NCBI RefSeq assembly: GCF_021462225.1
Contig: NC_061812.1
Span: forward strand, 42,949,363 to 43,013,362
DNA: 64,000 nt
Direction: 5' to 3'
Origin: Girardinichthys multiradiatus
Lineage: Eukaryota > Chordata > Actinopteri > Cyprinodontiformes > Goodeidae
The notes beneath the pieces were generated by a model that saw only the letters and a list, made by a program, of their open reading frames with translations, was not told the origin of the DNA and ran no database searches. Both the position numbers and the translations under genes were made by a program. How positions within the stretch are numbered: the first letter of the stretch is position 1; each line of letters starts with the position of its first letter. Shown here one piece after another: positions 10,791 to 22,522 of the stretch.

Positions 10791-11497
10791 TTATTTATTT
10801 AATGATGATTTTATTGTATTAATTTTGTCCAGTTTGACCCTCCATTCTTGATGCCTGTATAAGAGGTCATGTCAGAATTTAAATCAGGTGTTCTGGAGCA
10901 GACACACATCTAAAACCTGCAGGGAAGGGGTCCCTGAGGACCAGGGCTGTGAACCATTGAGCTACAGTTTCTAAATTATGAAGATAATGCCTTTTTGTCC
11001 TTTTGTTCACCAAGTACAGTTCTCTTACTAGGTGCATTTTTCTTTTGTTTCAGCAACTTGAAACGTAAAAGTAATGTCATTGTTCAAAGGAACCGATCAC
11101 TTAATAAATGAGTAAAATACAACTATGTACATTTTGTTTATTCAGCTAAGATAGGCATGGTCTGTTTCCTTGTTTGATATTTTATTATTTCTTCATTATT
11201 ATTCTTTTTACTTTAACTGGCCTTTATTACAACTAAAAACAGGGACCTAACTGGTCCTTCAAAGAAACAAATTGCCAAAAGACTAAATGAAGAAAACAAA
11301 AATGGGAGTGGCACAGGAGTGGGAGTCGTTCTGAATGGGAGCGGGATGGGAGTGGGAGTCAATTTACCAGGAGTGGGACGGGACAGAATTTTTTTTGTTA
11401 TGCTGGCCTGGGATTGGGATGGGACAAGACATTTTTCTGTGGGAGCAGGATGGGACAGGAGAGAAAATCCACTCCCGTGTCACCCTCTAAGACACAG

Positions 11498-13040
11498 GGA
11501 ATTAAAAAACAGTCTCTGGAGTCCATATACTGAGCACAGCAAGGGAAACAGGTTACTGTCAAAAAGAGACAACAAGAGGTAAGTAACAGAACCCGAAGAC
11601 CTGACAGTGAGGAGAGAGCCAAATTGTCACTCATGTAAGCAAAATAATCTGGCATGTGCCTCATGGAACCAGCTCCTTTTTAAGCTACTCCTGATGAGCT
11701 TTATGAGCTCCAGCTGTGGGAGCTGCAGCTGTCGGTCACGCCCTGCAACGAGAGAAATAAGGAGAGACACACAAACACCAACCTGCACACAGCTCTGTAG
11801 ATATGACAATGTAGCGCGAAAAAAGGGCATAAATAGTAGTTTAACAGTCAAAAACTTTTGATATTCCTTACAATGCCCTGCATCACATATTCTCAACAAA
11901 GTCAATTTGGTTCAATATTTGAGCAGTGAGGACAATAATCCTCCCTGATGCACTGTTTTTGGAGTCACAGGACGTTTATCTCCCAGAGAACCTGCGGTGA
12001 GATGCATGTTCTCCCTTTCTTTTCGTCCGCTGCATTTTTCCATCAGCAGTTGTTACTCTGAGGTGCTGACCACCACACAACTGTGCTTCCATAGTCCAGA
12101 TCTGTGAAGTAAAATCTAAATAAAATCATGACAGACCTTATGGAAACCAATACCTGGTCCCACCTCCTATGGTGGATCCCCTTTGTTATGGTTAGGGGTT
12201 TAGAGGTATGGTGTGAATTAGATGTGGATTAGGTTTAGGAATACACTGGTAATGTTTAGGGTTAGGATACGGCATGATTTCAGTTACTAAAATGAGTTGA
12301 AGTCACTACCAGTTCCTAATACAGCTAGAAATACAAACTTGTGTGTGTGTGAGTGGCAGAACACTGGTTAGATCGCCTTGGATGTGCAGCACTAAAACGT
12401 GATCACACTGGTGGAGAAGTGAAACTTTTGAAAGGTTACAGCGTTATCGGAAAACAGATTTAAATGACTGTGACTCACCAGGAAGCTGAGCATGGAAGAA
12501 AAGAATAACAAAAGTGCAATAAAGTGAAAGCGAGTAAGGATATGACAAAACTTTTTCATCCTCTGGTAGCTCTCTGCTTTTAGTTTCAATTTAGCTCTTG
12601 TTTGAAGCATTTAACTGTTTATATTTTAATCATGGAATTTTTATTGTATTGATAGGTTATCACTCCAAAAAAAAAAAAAAACATACTGTACTACATTCGT
12701 TTTTTATATATTTATTAAAGCAGCATTGATTCCTTATACAGCACCTAAATCTTTCATTTGATCCTGTTTTGTGTTGGATGTGATTGTATTCATTGGGAAT
12801 GTGTGCAAGTGTGAGCGTTTTAGTATGAGGAGGTTAACTCTGTAACAAAGAATGCTGGTTTATGCAAAGCCCCTGAATCTTATTGTGTGTTTATCACTTA
12901 GAGAAGACTAATTAATTACATGCAACTACGTAGGTATTTTGTTATATTAATGAATGTACCTGCATTTTCAATTTAGTGCTGCAATATCACCACCTTGTGG
13001 GATACATTTGTTCTGCAGTTTACAATAATGAGATCTCAAT
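11498..13040. other. Unassigned sequence with degenerate TTAGGG-like strings
   Basis: No gene was recognised. Around 12186-12275 GGTTAGGGGTTTAG, GGATTAGGTTTAGG and GTTTAGGGTTAGG occur, a degenerate telomere-like patch common in fish genomes and too decayed to be a telomeric array. An A16-type tract lies near 12666. Confidence 0.35.
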
Positions 13041-13735
13041 TTTTCAAATGTCCAAATCTACATTTATAAAGCACATTTATAAACAGCCATTTTGCCAAAG
13101 TGCTGCACATACTAAAATAATAAAAAAAAAAGATAAAGCAAGACATCCAACAGACATTTAAAACACACTAAATACAATAAGTACAATAGAAGAGCATGTC
13201 AAGTCACAACTGGTCGAATGCTATTGAGAAAAGATGTGTTTTAAAAAGAAACTTAAAAATATGAAGAGAAGATGCTGGTCTGATGTTTAAAGGCAATGTT
13301 TTCCAAAGTTTGGGAGCCATAACAGAAAAGGATTGATCTCTACATTTCTGCCTAGTTTTTTGGGACAACTAAAAGCAGCTGGTTGACTGATCTAAGCCCC
13401 TGTGATGGAAAATAAGGCTGGAGTAGATCCGAGAGGTACAGAGAAGCAAGACAATTCAAGCATTTACAAGCAAACAATAAAGTTTTTTAATTAATTCAGT
13501 AATGCACAGGGAGCCAAATGATATGTTAGATGTGTTCATATCTCTGCATGCCAGTAAGAAGACGGCCAACAGAAATTTTGAACAAGCTGAAGAGGATAGG
13601 TGCTTGTGTGACACCAGCATAAAGTGCGTCACAGTATTAGAGACGAGTTGAGATAAAAGTATGAATAATTTTCTCCAGGTCATGCATTGACAAAATTGGC
13701 TTGAGCTTTGCTACTTAACTGAAAAAAATAACTTT
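13041..13735 (-). mobile_element. Old L2-like interspersed repeat fragment
   Basis: The left part reads, on the minus strand, as ...AAATGTGCTTTATAAATG, a typical end of L2-like repeats, and the rest (GGCAATGTTTTCCAAAGTTTGGG, AGGGAGCCAAATGATA and similar) follows a pattern I recall from a widespread fish repeat. No usable frame. The assignment rests on recall of the repeat's layout. Confidence 0.45.
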
Positions 13736-14894
13736 TTTTTGTTAAACAGATCTGATTTGTTTAGATTCGTTACATTCTGTCTACATACGACTCAAGGGAA
13801 CCAAATTTAACAGGCGGGTTGAGTGAGGTACTGTTGGATTAATGCAGTCAGACGCAGGGAGTTCCAAACGGGTGTAGTTTAATCTTTTCTCTGCTGGCCA
13901 TAAACACAGTGAAAACTCATTCAGCGCACTACTTTTAAGATTTCCCTCTGAATGTTTCAGGATCTGCCGCCGTGAAATTGTAACACGAACAGGAAATGAA
14001 GCATTACATAAAAACCACGAAGAAGAAAAAACTGCGCACTTTAAAAGAAAACCATAACAGACCACAAAGTGTCACTGTAGGACAAACCAACAAGCAGGAG
14101 GATGTTGACCATTTAGTAAACATTTACATTCCCATCAAATCCTTTCACAAAGAATGAACGAATACGCAAAGAGTAAGCACAGGATTTCTTGATTCTACTA
14201 AATGAATAACTTCGCATTTAACTATTATGAGGTACACAGATAAACTGTATAAAAGTTATGAGTCTGTCTGTACTAACCAATTTTCAAGGAGAAGCACTAA
14301 TTTCTGGATAATAACTGAGGGTCTAGAAGAAGAATCTGGCTTTCGCTTCCCAACTTGTACTTTAACTCAACGGACCAAGCCATTACTGCCTTTAACAGTT
14401 TCAACCACTCGCCCTAGTTGCCACTGATTTCTTGGTAGGTTGTCATCTCTGACAATGACAATATCATTTACCTTGACGTTGCGCTGAGGTAAGTGCTATT
14501 TCTGTCTCGTGAATATGTTCAGCAGATATTCTCTTTTCCAGCGACTCCAGAATTGTTCTATGAGATGCTGCACTCTCCCCCATCTCTTTGTTGCACACAG
14601 GTCCTCCTTAACAAATACTCCTGGGGGTGGAAGAGCAACCTTAGATTTCCTCATAATGAGGTGGTTCGGTGTATAGGCTCCAGTGCTTGAGGATTATTGA
14701 TTCCATCCACTGTTAAAGAGGGGCTGTTGACAATGGCCAAAGCCTTATATATCAATGTCCTGAGGGAGGCGTCATCAAGTCGACCTGTGCACTGTGCAAG
14801 GTGGCGTTCAACACATTTTGGATGGTTCTGATTTTTCTTACCCAGACACCGCCTGCATGACTGGCAGAAGGGGAATTGAAGACAAATTCACACT

Positions 14895-14938
14895 GGTCAT
14901 TGGTGGGAGAAGCCACCAGCTTACTCCCACCAATGACC
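14895..14938. repeat. Perfect 15-bp hairpin with 14-nt loop
   Basis: Arms 14895-14909 (GGTCATTGGTGGGAG) and 14924-14938 (CTCCCACCAATGACC) are exact reverse complements. It lies within the BEL/Pao integrase-region remnant. Confidence 0.95.
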
Positions 14939-16575
14939 CAGAATCAATTGGCCCTAAGCTCCATTTGTGTCTGGCTTTGACCCTGATGGTACATTTTATC
15001 ATGGTAGTGGAACACAATCAGCTTAGTAATATGACTGCCATTCGGCAAGATCACTCTGTGTTTAACTTTGTGACACCTACATGGAGAAGTCCTTCAGACC
15101 AAATGGGATCAAGACTATGAAGTGAGCTGGAGTTTAAAAGTTCTTTTTTACTTTGAAGCATCTTTGTCTCATTGGGGAAGGCTTGCTTTTGTATGATTTT
15201 ATTTACGTCCTTAGCATATTCTCTGTATCATTTTTATCTAGATCCCTGCCGTTTGATTCTTGCAACCACCTTAAGAAGTGCTGACCAAGAAGAAAACCAA
15301 CTTAGACATTCAAGGATGTCATTACAGCTACTGACTTCAGTTGCAAGCACCTCAATAGTCTTAACTTCAGGATCACCAACTAGAAATTCTGTTGGAGTAC
15401 TGGGTGTTAGATGTAGCTCATGCTCCCATAGAAACTGTCCCCTCTCGGCCAGCTTGTCGAATGAATGTCTGAAGCACAAAGGCCTCGGGAAGCATGATCG
15501 TCTGGGTTTTCTGAGGTCTCCACATAATGCCACTGATGAGTATCACTGTTATCTCTAATCAGTTGAACACGGTTTGCAACGCATATGTGAAACCTACGAG
15601 CTTCATTGTTGACATACCCGAGCACCACTTGCGAGTCTGTCCAGAAAAATTCTTGATCAATCTTCATGTCAAGTTCACATCTTAGCGTTACCCTGACTTT
15701 TGTAGAAACCACTGCCGCTGCAAGTTCTAATCTCGGTATACTTTCGACCTTTGAGGGAGCAACCCTTGCTTTTGTTATCACAAGACTGCTATGGACTTCA
15801 AACCCTTGTCATTTTTGTACCTGAGGTAAGAACATGCACAATATCCTACATAGCTGGCATCTGAAAAATGGTGCAACTCTACTCTGACAATGTCATCAAA
15901 GTTGTGTGGGTGGTAACATCTTGGAATTGAGGCTTCTTTCAACTTCAGTAGACCATTTATCCATTCCTCCCACCATGGCTTAATATCTTCTGGAAGCGGA
16001 TCATCCCATCCGATGCCTCTGTGACAAAGCTCTTGAAGGATAAGCTTTCCACTTAAAGTGAATGGAGCAATGAATCCAAGTGGATCGTAAAGAGACAACA
16101 ACAGACAAGCAACCACAGCTGGTTAAAGGTTGGTCTTTCAAGCTGATGGTGGAGAAGAAGGTGTCATTTTTATCAGCCACTAAATGCAGAGTGCACGTTC
16201 TGATGGGGTTGGATCCAAACTTAGAAGTTCAATGGTTGTTGCTCTTTCTGAAGGGTCCAAGCAGGCGAGAAAAGGTTCCTCATTTGAGTTGAATTTATAA
16301 AGGTGTAACCCTCCTTGCTCACATAACTCTTGTGACTCAGTAATCAGCTTCTTGCCTTCTTTAACTGATGAAATTTATCAACAGCGGAGAGGCAATGGGA
16401 TTACAAGCTATTTTTGCCTCTTTGCTCAGGAACTTTGTGAAGCATTTCAAATCTGGGAAGCTGCCTGATGTGTCAAGTTCGTCCACAATTATTCGACTCC
16501 TCTTGTGCACAACCCATTCCAGCAGCTTTTTAAGTAACCTATTGTTTTCTTCACAGTCATTAAGGATAGATAGTC

Positions 16576-16604
16576 CCCACTAGCACTCTCGTAGTGCTAG
16601 TGGG
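16576..16604. repeat. Perfect 12-bp hairpin with 5-nt loop
   Basis: Arms 16576-16587 (CCCACTAGCACT) and 16593-16604 (AGTGCTAGTGGG) are exact reverse complements around CTCGT. It marks the upstream limit of clear BEL/Pao coding similarity. Its length and loop resemble a terminator hairpin, but no such signal is expected in this genome. Confidence 0.95.
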
Positions 16605-16744
16605 TCATTTGGCTGATCTTTGGCCATCGTGTGACATTATCACAGAAAGCTTTCTGTATAATAAACTGGTTCCCATATCTGTCCTCTAAAACTTTCCATG
16701 CTCCAATGTATACACTTTCTAGCAAAAGAAGAGGCGATGTTTTC

Positions 16745-17345
16745 TAAAGATGGACCCCAAAGGGAGTAGGTATAAACAAAGCAGAAGAGGACCAAGAACT
16801 AAACCCTGAGGAATCCCGTAAGAAAAAGGGGCAGATGCAGATGTAAAAATTTTCAATAATAACACTAAGTTTGTTTTCATTACAAATGTGTGCAAAATGT
16901 TGTCGATATTCTGCTAATGTAAAAACAAACACAATTTACCAATTGCGGTGTTTCCATTAAATTAGAAATGCAATTAAAATCACACGTGAATAAGTTCGTT
17001 CATGCGATAACATAATCCTACTGCTTCCTGTCATCTTCGTCTTTTTCGCCAGTTGTAACATCGTTTCAAACCAGACTGGCAAATCTCCCCAATGTCATTA
17101 GTGCACACAAAAGCATTCAATTGGGTAAAAAAAATTATTTTCTCCAATATTTTTGAAATAAATGGGAGTTTTGAGATTTGTCTAAAATTTGAGCAGACTG
17201 ATGTGTCAAGGCCAGGTTTTTTTTAATCAAAGGATTGACAATTGAACGTTTAAAAACATCGGGGACCACACTGGAAGTGATGCTGCTATTTATTGAAATT
17301 TCTTTAATTAGACTTTATTAATCAGATGTGATAACACAGGAGAGT
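16745..17345. mobile_element. Old interspersed repeat fragments
   Basis: Strings such as CCCTGAGGAATCCCGTAAG near 16804 and ATCAAAGGATTGACAATTGA followed by CATCGGGGACCACACTGG near 17227-17272 resemble internal parts of the widespread L2-like fish repeat whose other end appears at 13041-13735. Decayed, with unclear boundaries. Confidence 0.35.
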
Positions 17346-17445
17346 TAAAGGAAAGCCATATGGAACCACTATGGACTCAAATTCTCTTTCAAATGAAATA
17401 TTGCCCTATCTGACTTGTATGGATGCAAAATTTGATTTTGACATT

Positions 17446-17494
17446 GAAATAACATATATATAGATACATATCAATCTATATATCTATATATATA

Positions 17495-17548
<54 letters not shown>

Positions 17549-17558
17549 AATATATATG
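17446..17558. repeat. (TA)n microsatellite
   Basis: An interrupted TA/CTATA tract becomes a pure (TA) run of about 50 bp in 17495-17544. Confidence 0.97.
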
Positions 17559-18117
17559 AAATGTAACTAGAACTCTTTAATTTATTGACGTTTGGCTCCC
17601 TCTAGTGGATACTACCAAGAACTATGTCTCAATACTTCCATCGTATAATATTTAAAAGAATAGACATTTTTAGAGGACTTCAGTTTTAAAGCTGATCTGC
17701 TTCAAATGGTTAATCAAATTTGTGCTTCTGTTAGTAAATATGTTGCCTGAAGCTGTAGTTTGGCTGATGTTGTAGGAATACCCCATAAAATCCTGCCTTG
17801 TGTATGTAACTCTGGATGACCGAACAGAACCTGGAAGTAGGGAAAGTAACTAGAGAACGACCTAAAAGTAGCTGAATGGATGTTCATTCATATTCTTAAG
17901 TGAGGTTTTATATGGTAAGTTGTCAGTCAAACTCATGTAGACATTGAACAGCAGAAAATACCAAGCACTTGAAGATTAGATTTCCAGCCTCACTCCACAC
18001 CATGGCCCAGTCATCTCCATAAATACCATCACCGCTGTGCTTCTCCAGCTTTCTCTGAGGCTTCACCCACCACAGCACCTCTAGAATCATCATTAGAAGC
18101 AGCAGCTTCCTTTTTAA
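17559..18117. other. Unassigned sequence
   Basis: Nothing recognised on either strand. Confidence 0.4.
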
Positions 18118-18300
18118 TTTTTAATTTTAGGCACTAGTGGCCTTTATTTTTCACCGTTTTTTAAAAGGGAGGTGACAAGAAAGAGGGTGGAGAGGGTAGG
18201 ACATGCAGTAAACATCCATGGGCCAGGACTCGAACCGACAATAGCCTGCTTTGAAGACTAAGGTATCCATACATGGGTTGCGCGCTAAGTTGAGTGGACC
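18118..18300 (-). mobile_element. tRNA-derived SINE
   Basis: On the minus strand a Pol III B-box, GGTTCGAGTCC, lies at 18236-18226. It is followed downstream by the CATGTCCTACCCTCTCC... and TTCTTGTCACCTCCC region and an AAATAAAGGCCA-type tail near 18145-18135. The same order is seen at 21711-21905, so the two are members of one SINE family. Confidence 0.72.
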
Positions 18301-18399
18301 TGAGTGAGCAGTGCAGTTATTTCTTTGGAAAAATTATATATTTTTGAAATCCAAGGCTGTTAAGCAGGCTCTAGAAAATAAAAATAAAATAAAATAACA

Positions 18400-18790
18400 A
18401 CCCTACTTACTAAAAGAATCACTGGATTGTAAATCGGTCACATAGATTATACTCAAGTAAAAGTTTATTTCTATAGCACATTTAAAAAAACGACAGTTGA
18501 TTAAAGTCCTGCGCAGGTAAAAATCCTCAGCAGCGTAAACAGTAAAAAACCTAAAGTAGAATAAAAACCATAAAAACCACAACAAGGTGAATAGGTTGTA
18601 AAATAGATCCAATAAGTATGACAGGTACCAGAATAAAGGCTAAAATAATCTGTTAACCTAGAACTAATAGCCAAAGTGTAAAAGTGAGTTTTTTTAAAGT
18701 GCATTAAAATGATTCGCAGTCTGTGCAGCTCGGATGCACATAAGCAGGGTTCTTTCACAGGTTTGGCGTGACGACTGAGAAAGCTTGATC
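18400..18790. mobile_element. Possible old L2-like repeat fragment
   Basis: Starts with AAGTTTATTTCTATAGCACATTT near 18461, a layout shared with the repeat at 13041 (ACATTTATAAAGCACATTTAT), followed by decayed sequence. Minus-strand reading frames here show no domain. Confidence 0.3.
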
Positions 18791-19974
18791 AGCTCAACTT
18801 TTGAGCCTGGCATACTGTAATAACAGTTGGTTTTTCTATTAAATTATAGCAAACATGCATCTTGACTACTAAACATATGTTTTAGGTTAATTAAGGAGCA
18901 AAATTAAGGAGCAAAGTGACATTGAAAAATATACAACGCAAAACAAGTATACAGTGCAACAAAAGTATTTTTAGGTCTTGGCAGGTAGTATTCCACGCTC
19001 TTTGACCCTGCATATGTTGGTTAGGAAAAGGAAGTATTATTTGTGCTCTGGTGCAGTAGATCCGGTGAATAACTCATTATCATTGGTAGAGAACACAAGA
19101 TAGTGCCATGAATTGTCCCTCTGTGCACTAACAAATAGCCTTCTGACAAGTAGCATCCTCACACATTAAACAGCAAAATTAATTTATATGCCCCCACCAT
19201 TCATGACGGGGAGCCCCATCTAGACAGTGGAGCACGGAGTTAGGAACATTTGACATGCCATTCTTTCTTCTGTGACAGACATTATTGTTAATAGACATGT
19301 TAAATGCCAGATGTTAGTTTTTCCCCAGCAGAGAGCCTATTAAAAACATATTTGATAGTAGGTGACTGCAAATTGGCTTGGTGAAGGTATTATACAGACT
19401 TAACTGGAGGAAGGTGATGAAAGAGACTGGAAAAGAAACCAATTTTAGAGCCAGGTTTTAGGATGGAAATGGTTGAATCACTATTTATCCTTCCTCTTTT
19501 CAGTGACTGCAATTGACATCTTAAGCTTGCAAAATTTAGGCTTGTAATGGAACACTGGGGTTTGTCTTTTTTCTTGATTTTGGGGTCTATTTCTGTTTCT
19601 CTATATCTCTGTTGTTTTGGAGCTAGGAATCCTAATAAGAAGTTTAGTTTGTAAATGAAACGATACAGGGTGTTTTTTGACAATGGTTTCTACTGAAAGG
19701 GCTGCTGAATGAGGACAATGACCCTGTGGAATAAATGTCACAGACTGTTATACGGTTCACGATATTCCAGTGAAACTAACAGCCATGGAAAACCTGAGCA
19801 CATTTAATCTGATTACATACATTATGTAGAGACATCTACAATGAGATAGACACAAAAGGAAAGATAAGAAGTTAGCATCCTGTACAAGATCTTCTGCATA
19901 CTGGTCATTAATAATGTACAACTACATGCACCTACTCTGGACTGGTGCAAGGCACACTGTTACTTTTTTGGCAC
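18791..19974. other. Unassigned sequence
   Basis: No gene or repeat family recognised. Minus-strand frame 19390-19683 (97 codons) has no recognisable features. Confidence 0.4.
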
Positions 19975-20720
19975 CAGAGGCTAAACTATGCATTTTACCT
20001 CTGGCTGTATATTTAGGGTTGTCCTGCTGGAAGGTGAGCTCCTGCCCAAGTCCCATGTAAGCTCAATTACTTTTGTTTTATTTTTATTTCTGGCTTTTAT
20101 TTAGCTCCACCAATCTCCCAGTTGATTCTGAACTGGTTGCCCATTGAAGAAAAGCCTGATGCTGCAACCACCATATTTCATCATGGAAATGGTGTGTTCA
20201 GGAGATGTGCAGTGTCTCACATAGCAGTTTGCATGCTGACCTAGTTGTTCGGTCTCATCTTCCACACATGTTCTGTGTCTGTACCTCTGAGTGCATATTT
20301 GGTGTCATCTTGCTGGAGAGTGAACCTATGTCCCAAGTCTTTTGCACTCTCTAACAGCTTTTCTTCCAGGATTTAGCTACATCTATTTTCCCATCGAGTC
20401 TGATCAGCTTTTCTTTAACTGCTGAGGAAAATAATTCCCACAGCATGATGCTACCTTCACCATTTGTCACAGTGGGCATGGTGCCACACATAGCATCCTC
20501 CTTGTTGGACAACAAATTCAATATGGGTCTCATCTGACCAGTCCACCTTCTTCCACGTGTTTACTGTCTTCTGCATGGCTTGTTTGAGAAACAGCAAAAG
20601 GAAAGTTTTTTCAACAGTTGCTTTCATCCTGCCACTGAAGCCAGATTTCTGGAGTTCACCTCTATTTGTTATGGTGTCAACAATGTCGCCTCGGCTGTAG
20701 ATCTTGACTTTCCTCCTGAA
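19975..20720 (-). mobile_element. Degenerate Tc1-like element(s)
   Basis: Minus-strand transposase landmarks include CAGCATGATGCTACCTTCACC near 20441, GGTCTCATCTGACCAGTCCACC near 20525, CTTCTTCCACGTGTTTACTGT near 20549 and CTTTTCTTCCAGGATTT near 20358. Similar blocks (GCTGCAACCACCATATTTCAT, TTCAGGAGATGTGCAGTG) recur near 20161-20210, so two overlapping or rearranged remnants may be present. No intact frame. Confidence 0.7.
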
Positions 20721-21374
20721 ACAGAAAGAAAAAGATCTAAAATAAATTAGAGTATATGTTTATTGTACATTTTATCATAAATGTATGAGATTTAGAGGGG
20801 AACAGTTTCTTATACTGCAACTAATAATTAGATAATTGAATGCATTCAGTAGATTGCTAGCCTAATTGTAAAGACATTCTTTTGGTACTTTGTTCAGTAT
20901 TTATTGGGTTGTTCCATCTGTCCAGATAAGGCCGAGACCCAACAGCTGAATGGAGTAACAAACACAACAGTAAACCAGTCACAGAGGGAGTCCTCTTAGG
21001 AGATTCTTTATTTAGTGATAACAGTCTATTGCACATAACATTAAGACAGAAAAGTAATTCCCGACACACAGCTAACATACTGAAGATTATTTTTCTCTAT
21101 GCAAGAACAAGTTTCTCTTTAAATGACCATGAAACTAAGCTAAAGAGGTTAAGCTAAGAAGTCAATAAACAAAATTACAAACAATTGTGTAGAAAACACT
21201 AAGAATGTATATGGCTTGATGAAAAAGCAGACAAAGTACGAATGGTTTACCTGATACCTGGTACACTCTAACTCAATCTACCAGTGCAGCATTTATCTCC
21301 ACTGTGTTCACTTAAACTCCCTAATTATATTAAGACCTGAATTATACACAACCCAGTTTTATTCATTTTAGTTT
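20721..21374. other. Unassigned sequence
   Basis: AT-rich; nothing recognised. Confidence 0.4.
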
Positions 21375-21542
21375 TCACAGCATACAGATGTTGCAAATGC
21401 ACCTTTTTATTATATATGTGTATATTGTACATTGTAAATATGTATATTCTGTAATGCAAAAACAAAACATAAGAGCAAAGTGTACCGGAGTCAAATTCCT
21501 TGTTTGTATGTACGAACTTGGCAATAAAGCTGATTCTGATGT
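21375..21542 (+). mobile_element. LINE 3' tail (Rex1/CR1-L2 type), 5'-truncated
   Basis: Ends with GTGTACCGGAGTCAAATTCC, TTGTTTGTATGTACGAACTT and GGCAATAAAGCTGATTCTGA, the same 3' UTR type as the tail at 3144-3282 and the LINE at 41021-42369. Only about 170 bp is present, as expected for a heavily 5'-truncated LINE insertion. Confidence 0.72.
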
Positions 21543-21710
21543 CTACAGAATTGTTAGAAATTATTAATTTTATGGTATTTTGGACAACTTAATCTCTCAG
21601 TATTTGGCAGTTCTTCAGTTTCACTGTGCTCTTTTCACTGTTTAAAAGCAAACCAAAATAAAAACACATGCCAAGTTTGGTCTGATGGAATGGTTTAAAG
21701 AAATAGTAAA

Positions 21711-21905
21711 GGGGCATGGCGCAGGTGGCATAGGGGGTGACCGGTTTACAGAGGCCTTAGTCCTCGATGCGGCTGTCCCGGGTTCGAGTCCCAGCCCCAG
21801 CCATGTCTTCCTCTTTCTCTCTGCCCCCATTTTCTGTCTATCTGCTGTCAAAAAAAACCCAGAAAAATAAAGGCAACTGGCGCAGCAAAAAAAACAAAAA
21901 ACAAA
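21711..21905 (+). mobile_element. tRNA-derived SINE
   Basis: An A-box-like TGGCATAGGGGGTGA lies near 21727 and a B-box GGTTCGAGTCC at 21781-21791, about the spacing of a tRNA promoter. A pyrimidine-rich body, an AAATAAAGGCAAC tail and an A-rich end follow. Same family as 18118-18300 on the other strand. Confidence 0.78.
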
Positions 21906-21967
21906 TTTGAGTAAAGACAGAGCAACCCCCCAGGTTTTAATAATAATCATTAAACTGCAAATCTGAT

Positions 21968-21993
21968 AAAAAAAAAAAAAAAAAAAAAAAAAA
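21968..21993 (+). repeat. A26 homopolymer tract
   Basis: An uninterrupted run of 26 adenines, just upstream of another SINE. It may be the tail of an unrecognised insertion. Confidence 0.97.
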
Positions 21994-22014
21994 CTTCTTA
22001 CTCCAGAGGAGTGA

Positions 22015-22342
22015 TTCCTGGTTGTGGGGGAGACAGTGGAAGGAGTTTGTCCTGTAACCGGTGGGTTGCCGGTTTGAACCCCTGCTCTGTCAGTCTAAGT
22101 TGTTGTGTTCTTGGGCAAAGCACTTCACCCTCCTTATCTGCTGAAGGTGGTCAGAGGTCTCGGTGGCACCTGTGCATGGCAGCCTCACTTCTGCCAGTCT
22201 GCCCCAGGGCAGCTGTGGCTACAATGTAGCTCACCACAATCAGTGAGTGAATGTGTGGATGACTGATTTCAGTGTAAAGCGGTTTGGGGTCTCTGGGGAC
22301 TTGATAAAGCGCTATACAAGTGCAGGCCATTTAAAATTCCTC
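22015..22342 (+). mobile_element. tRNA-derived SINE (second family)
   Basis: A B-box-like GGTTTGAACCCC at 22071-22082 follows the GTAACCGGTGGGTTGCC block. The body contains CTTGGGCAAAGCACTTCACC and GGGCAGCTGTGGCTACAATG, and the end GATAAAGCGCTATACAAGTG followed by CAGGCCATTTAAAAT is typical of a common fish SINE with a LINE-derived tail. Distinct from the SINEs at 18118 and 21711. Confidence 0.85.
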
Positions 22343-22522
22343 AAGTTTGGGTCAGGAATAAAATTTTATAATTTTGAGACAGTTCTTCCTCCAGGCTGTT
22401 GCTGTGATGAATGCAATAAACACATAAAAGCTAGAGTACTCAGCTACTCCACTCTGAAATAAAAATCAGCATGTTTGCACAATTCCAGCCTGCTTTTTAG
22501 AAACAAAATTAATGGGTGTACA

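Larger units (their letters stand above)
7608..11489. mobile_element. hAT-like non-autonomous element with nested insertions
   Basis: The left end reads TAGAGGCTGACA (7608-7619). The right end, read on the opposite strand, is TAGAGGGTGACA (11478-11489), one mismatch in 12. Both are flanked by the identical 8-bp sequence AGACACAG (7600-7607 and 11490-11497); an 8-bp duplication and a YA-NG-type terminus are hAT hallmarks. Subterminal regions are rich in GGGA/CGGGA strings (about 7625-7755 and 11300-11470). Two later elements sit inside it, a Tc1-like copy (8040-9627) and a TA-flanked element (9900-10467). Without them it is about 1.7 kb. No hAT transposase is visible. Confidence 0.82.
14280..16610 (-). 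pseudogene. BEL/Pao retrotransposon pol remnant
   Basis: Several minus-strand segments read as successive parts of a BEL/Pao polyprotein. Near 16500-16260 is an RT-distal region ending in SQELCEQGGLHLYKFN. At 16116-15778 is the block YDPLGFIAPFTLSGKLILQ followed by LHHFSDASYVGY. At 15781-15407 is the RNase H-like block VESIPRLELAAAVVS, FFWTDSQVVLGYVNN and ENPDDHASRGL. At 15533-15234 is DPEVKTIEVLATEV. At about 14700-14400 is an integrase C-terminal patch (NDIVIV near 14470). Order and spacing follow the family. There are several frame changes and stops, and no LTRs or gag were found. Two short perfect hairpins (14895-14938 and 16576-16604) interrupt it. The encoded functions would be reverse transcription and integration of the retrotransposon. 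Confidence 0.88.

Noticed and set aside
12186..12275. TTAGGG-like strings suggesting an interstitial telomere
   Set aside because: Too few and too degenerate units; similar degenerate strings are common in fish non-coding DNA.
15234..15558. Plus-strand 128-codon frame in the BEL/Pao region
   Set aside because: Shadow of the minus-strand pol remnant, which carries the recognisable motifs.
16576..16604. Rho-independent terminator
   Set aside because: The stem-loop shape fits, but it lacks a downstream T-run and the DNA is eukaryotic.
21771..21795. tRNA-like B-box sequences at 21781, 22071 and 18226
   Set aside because: They belong to SINEs; no acceptor stem or full cloverleaf can be formed, so they are not called as tRNA genes.
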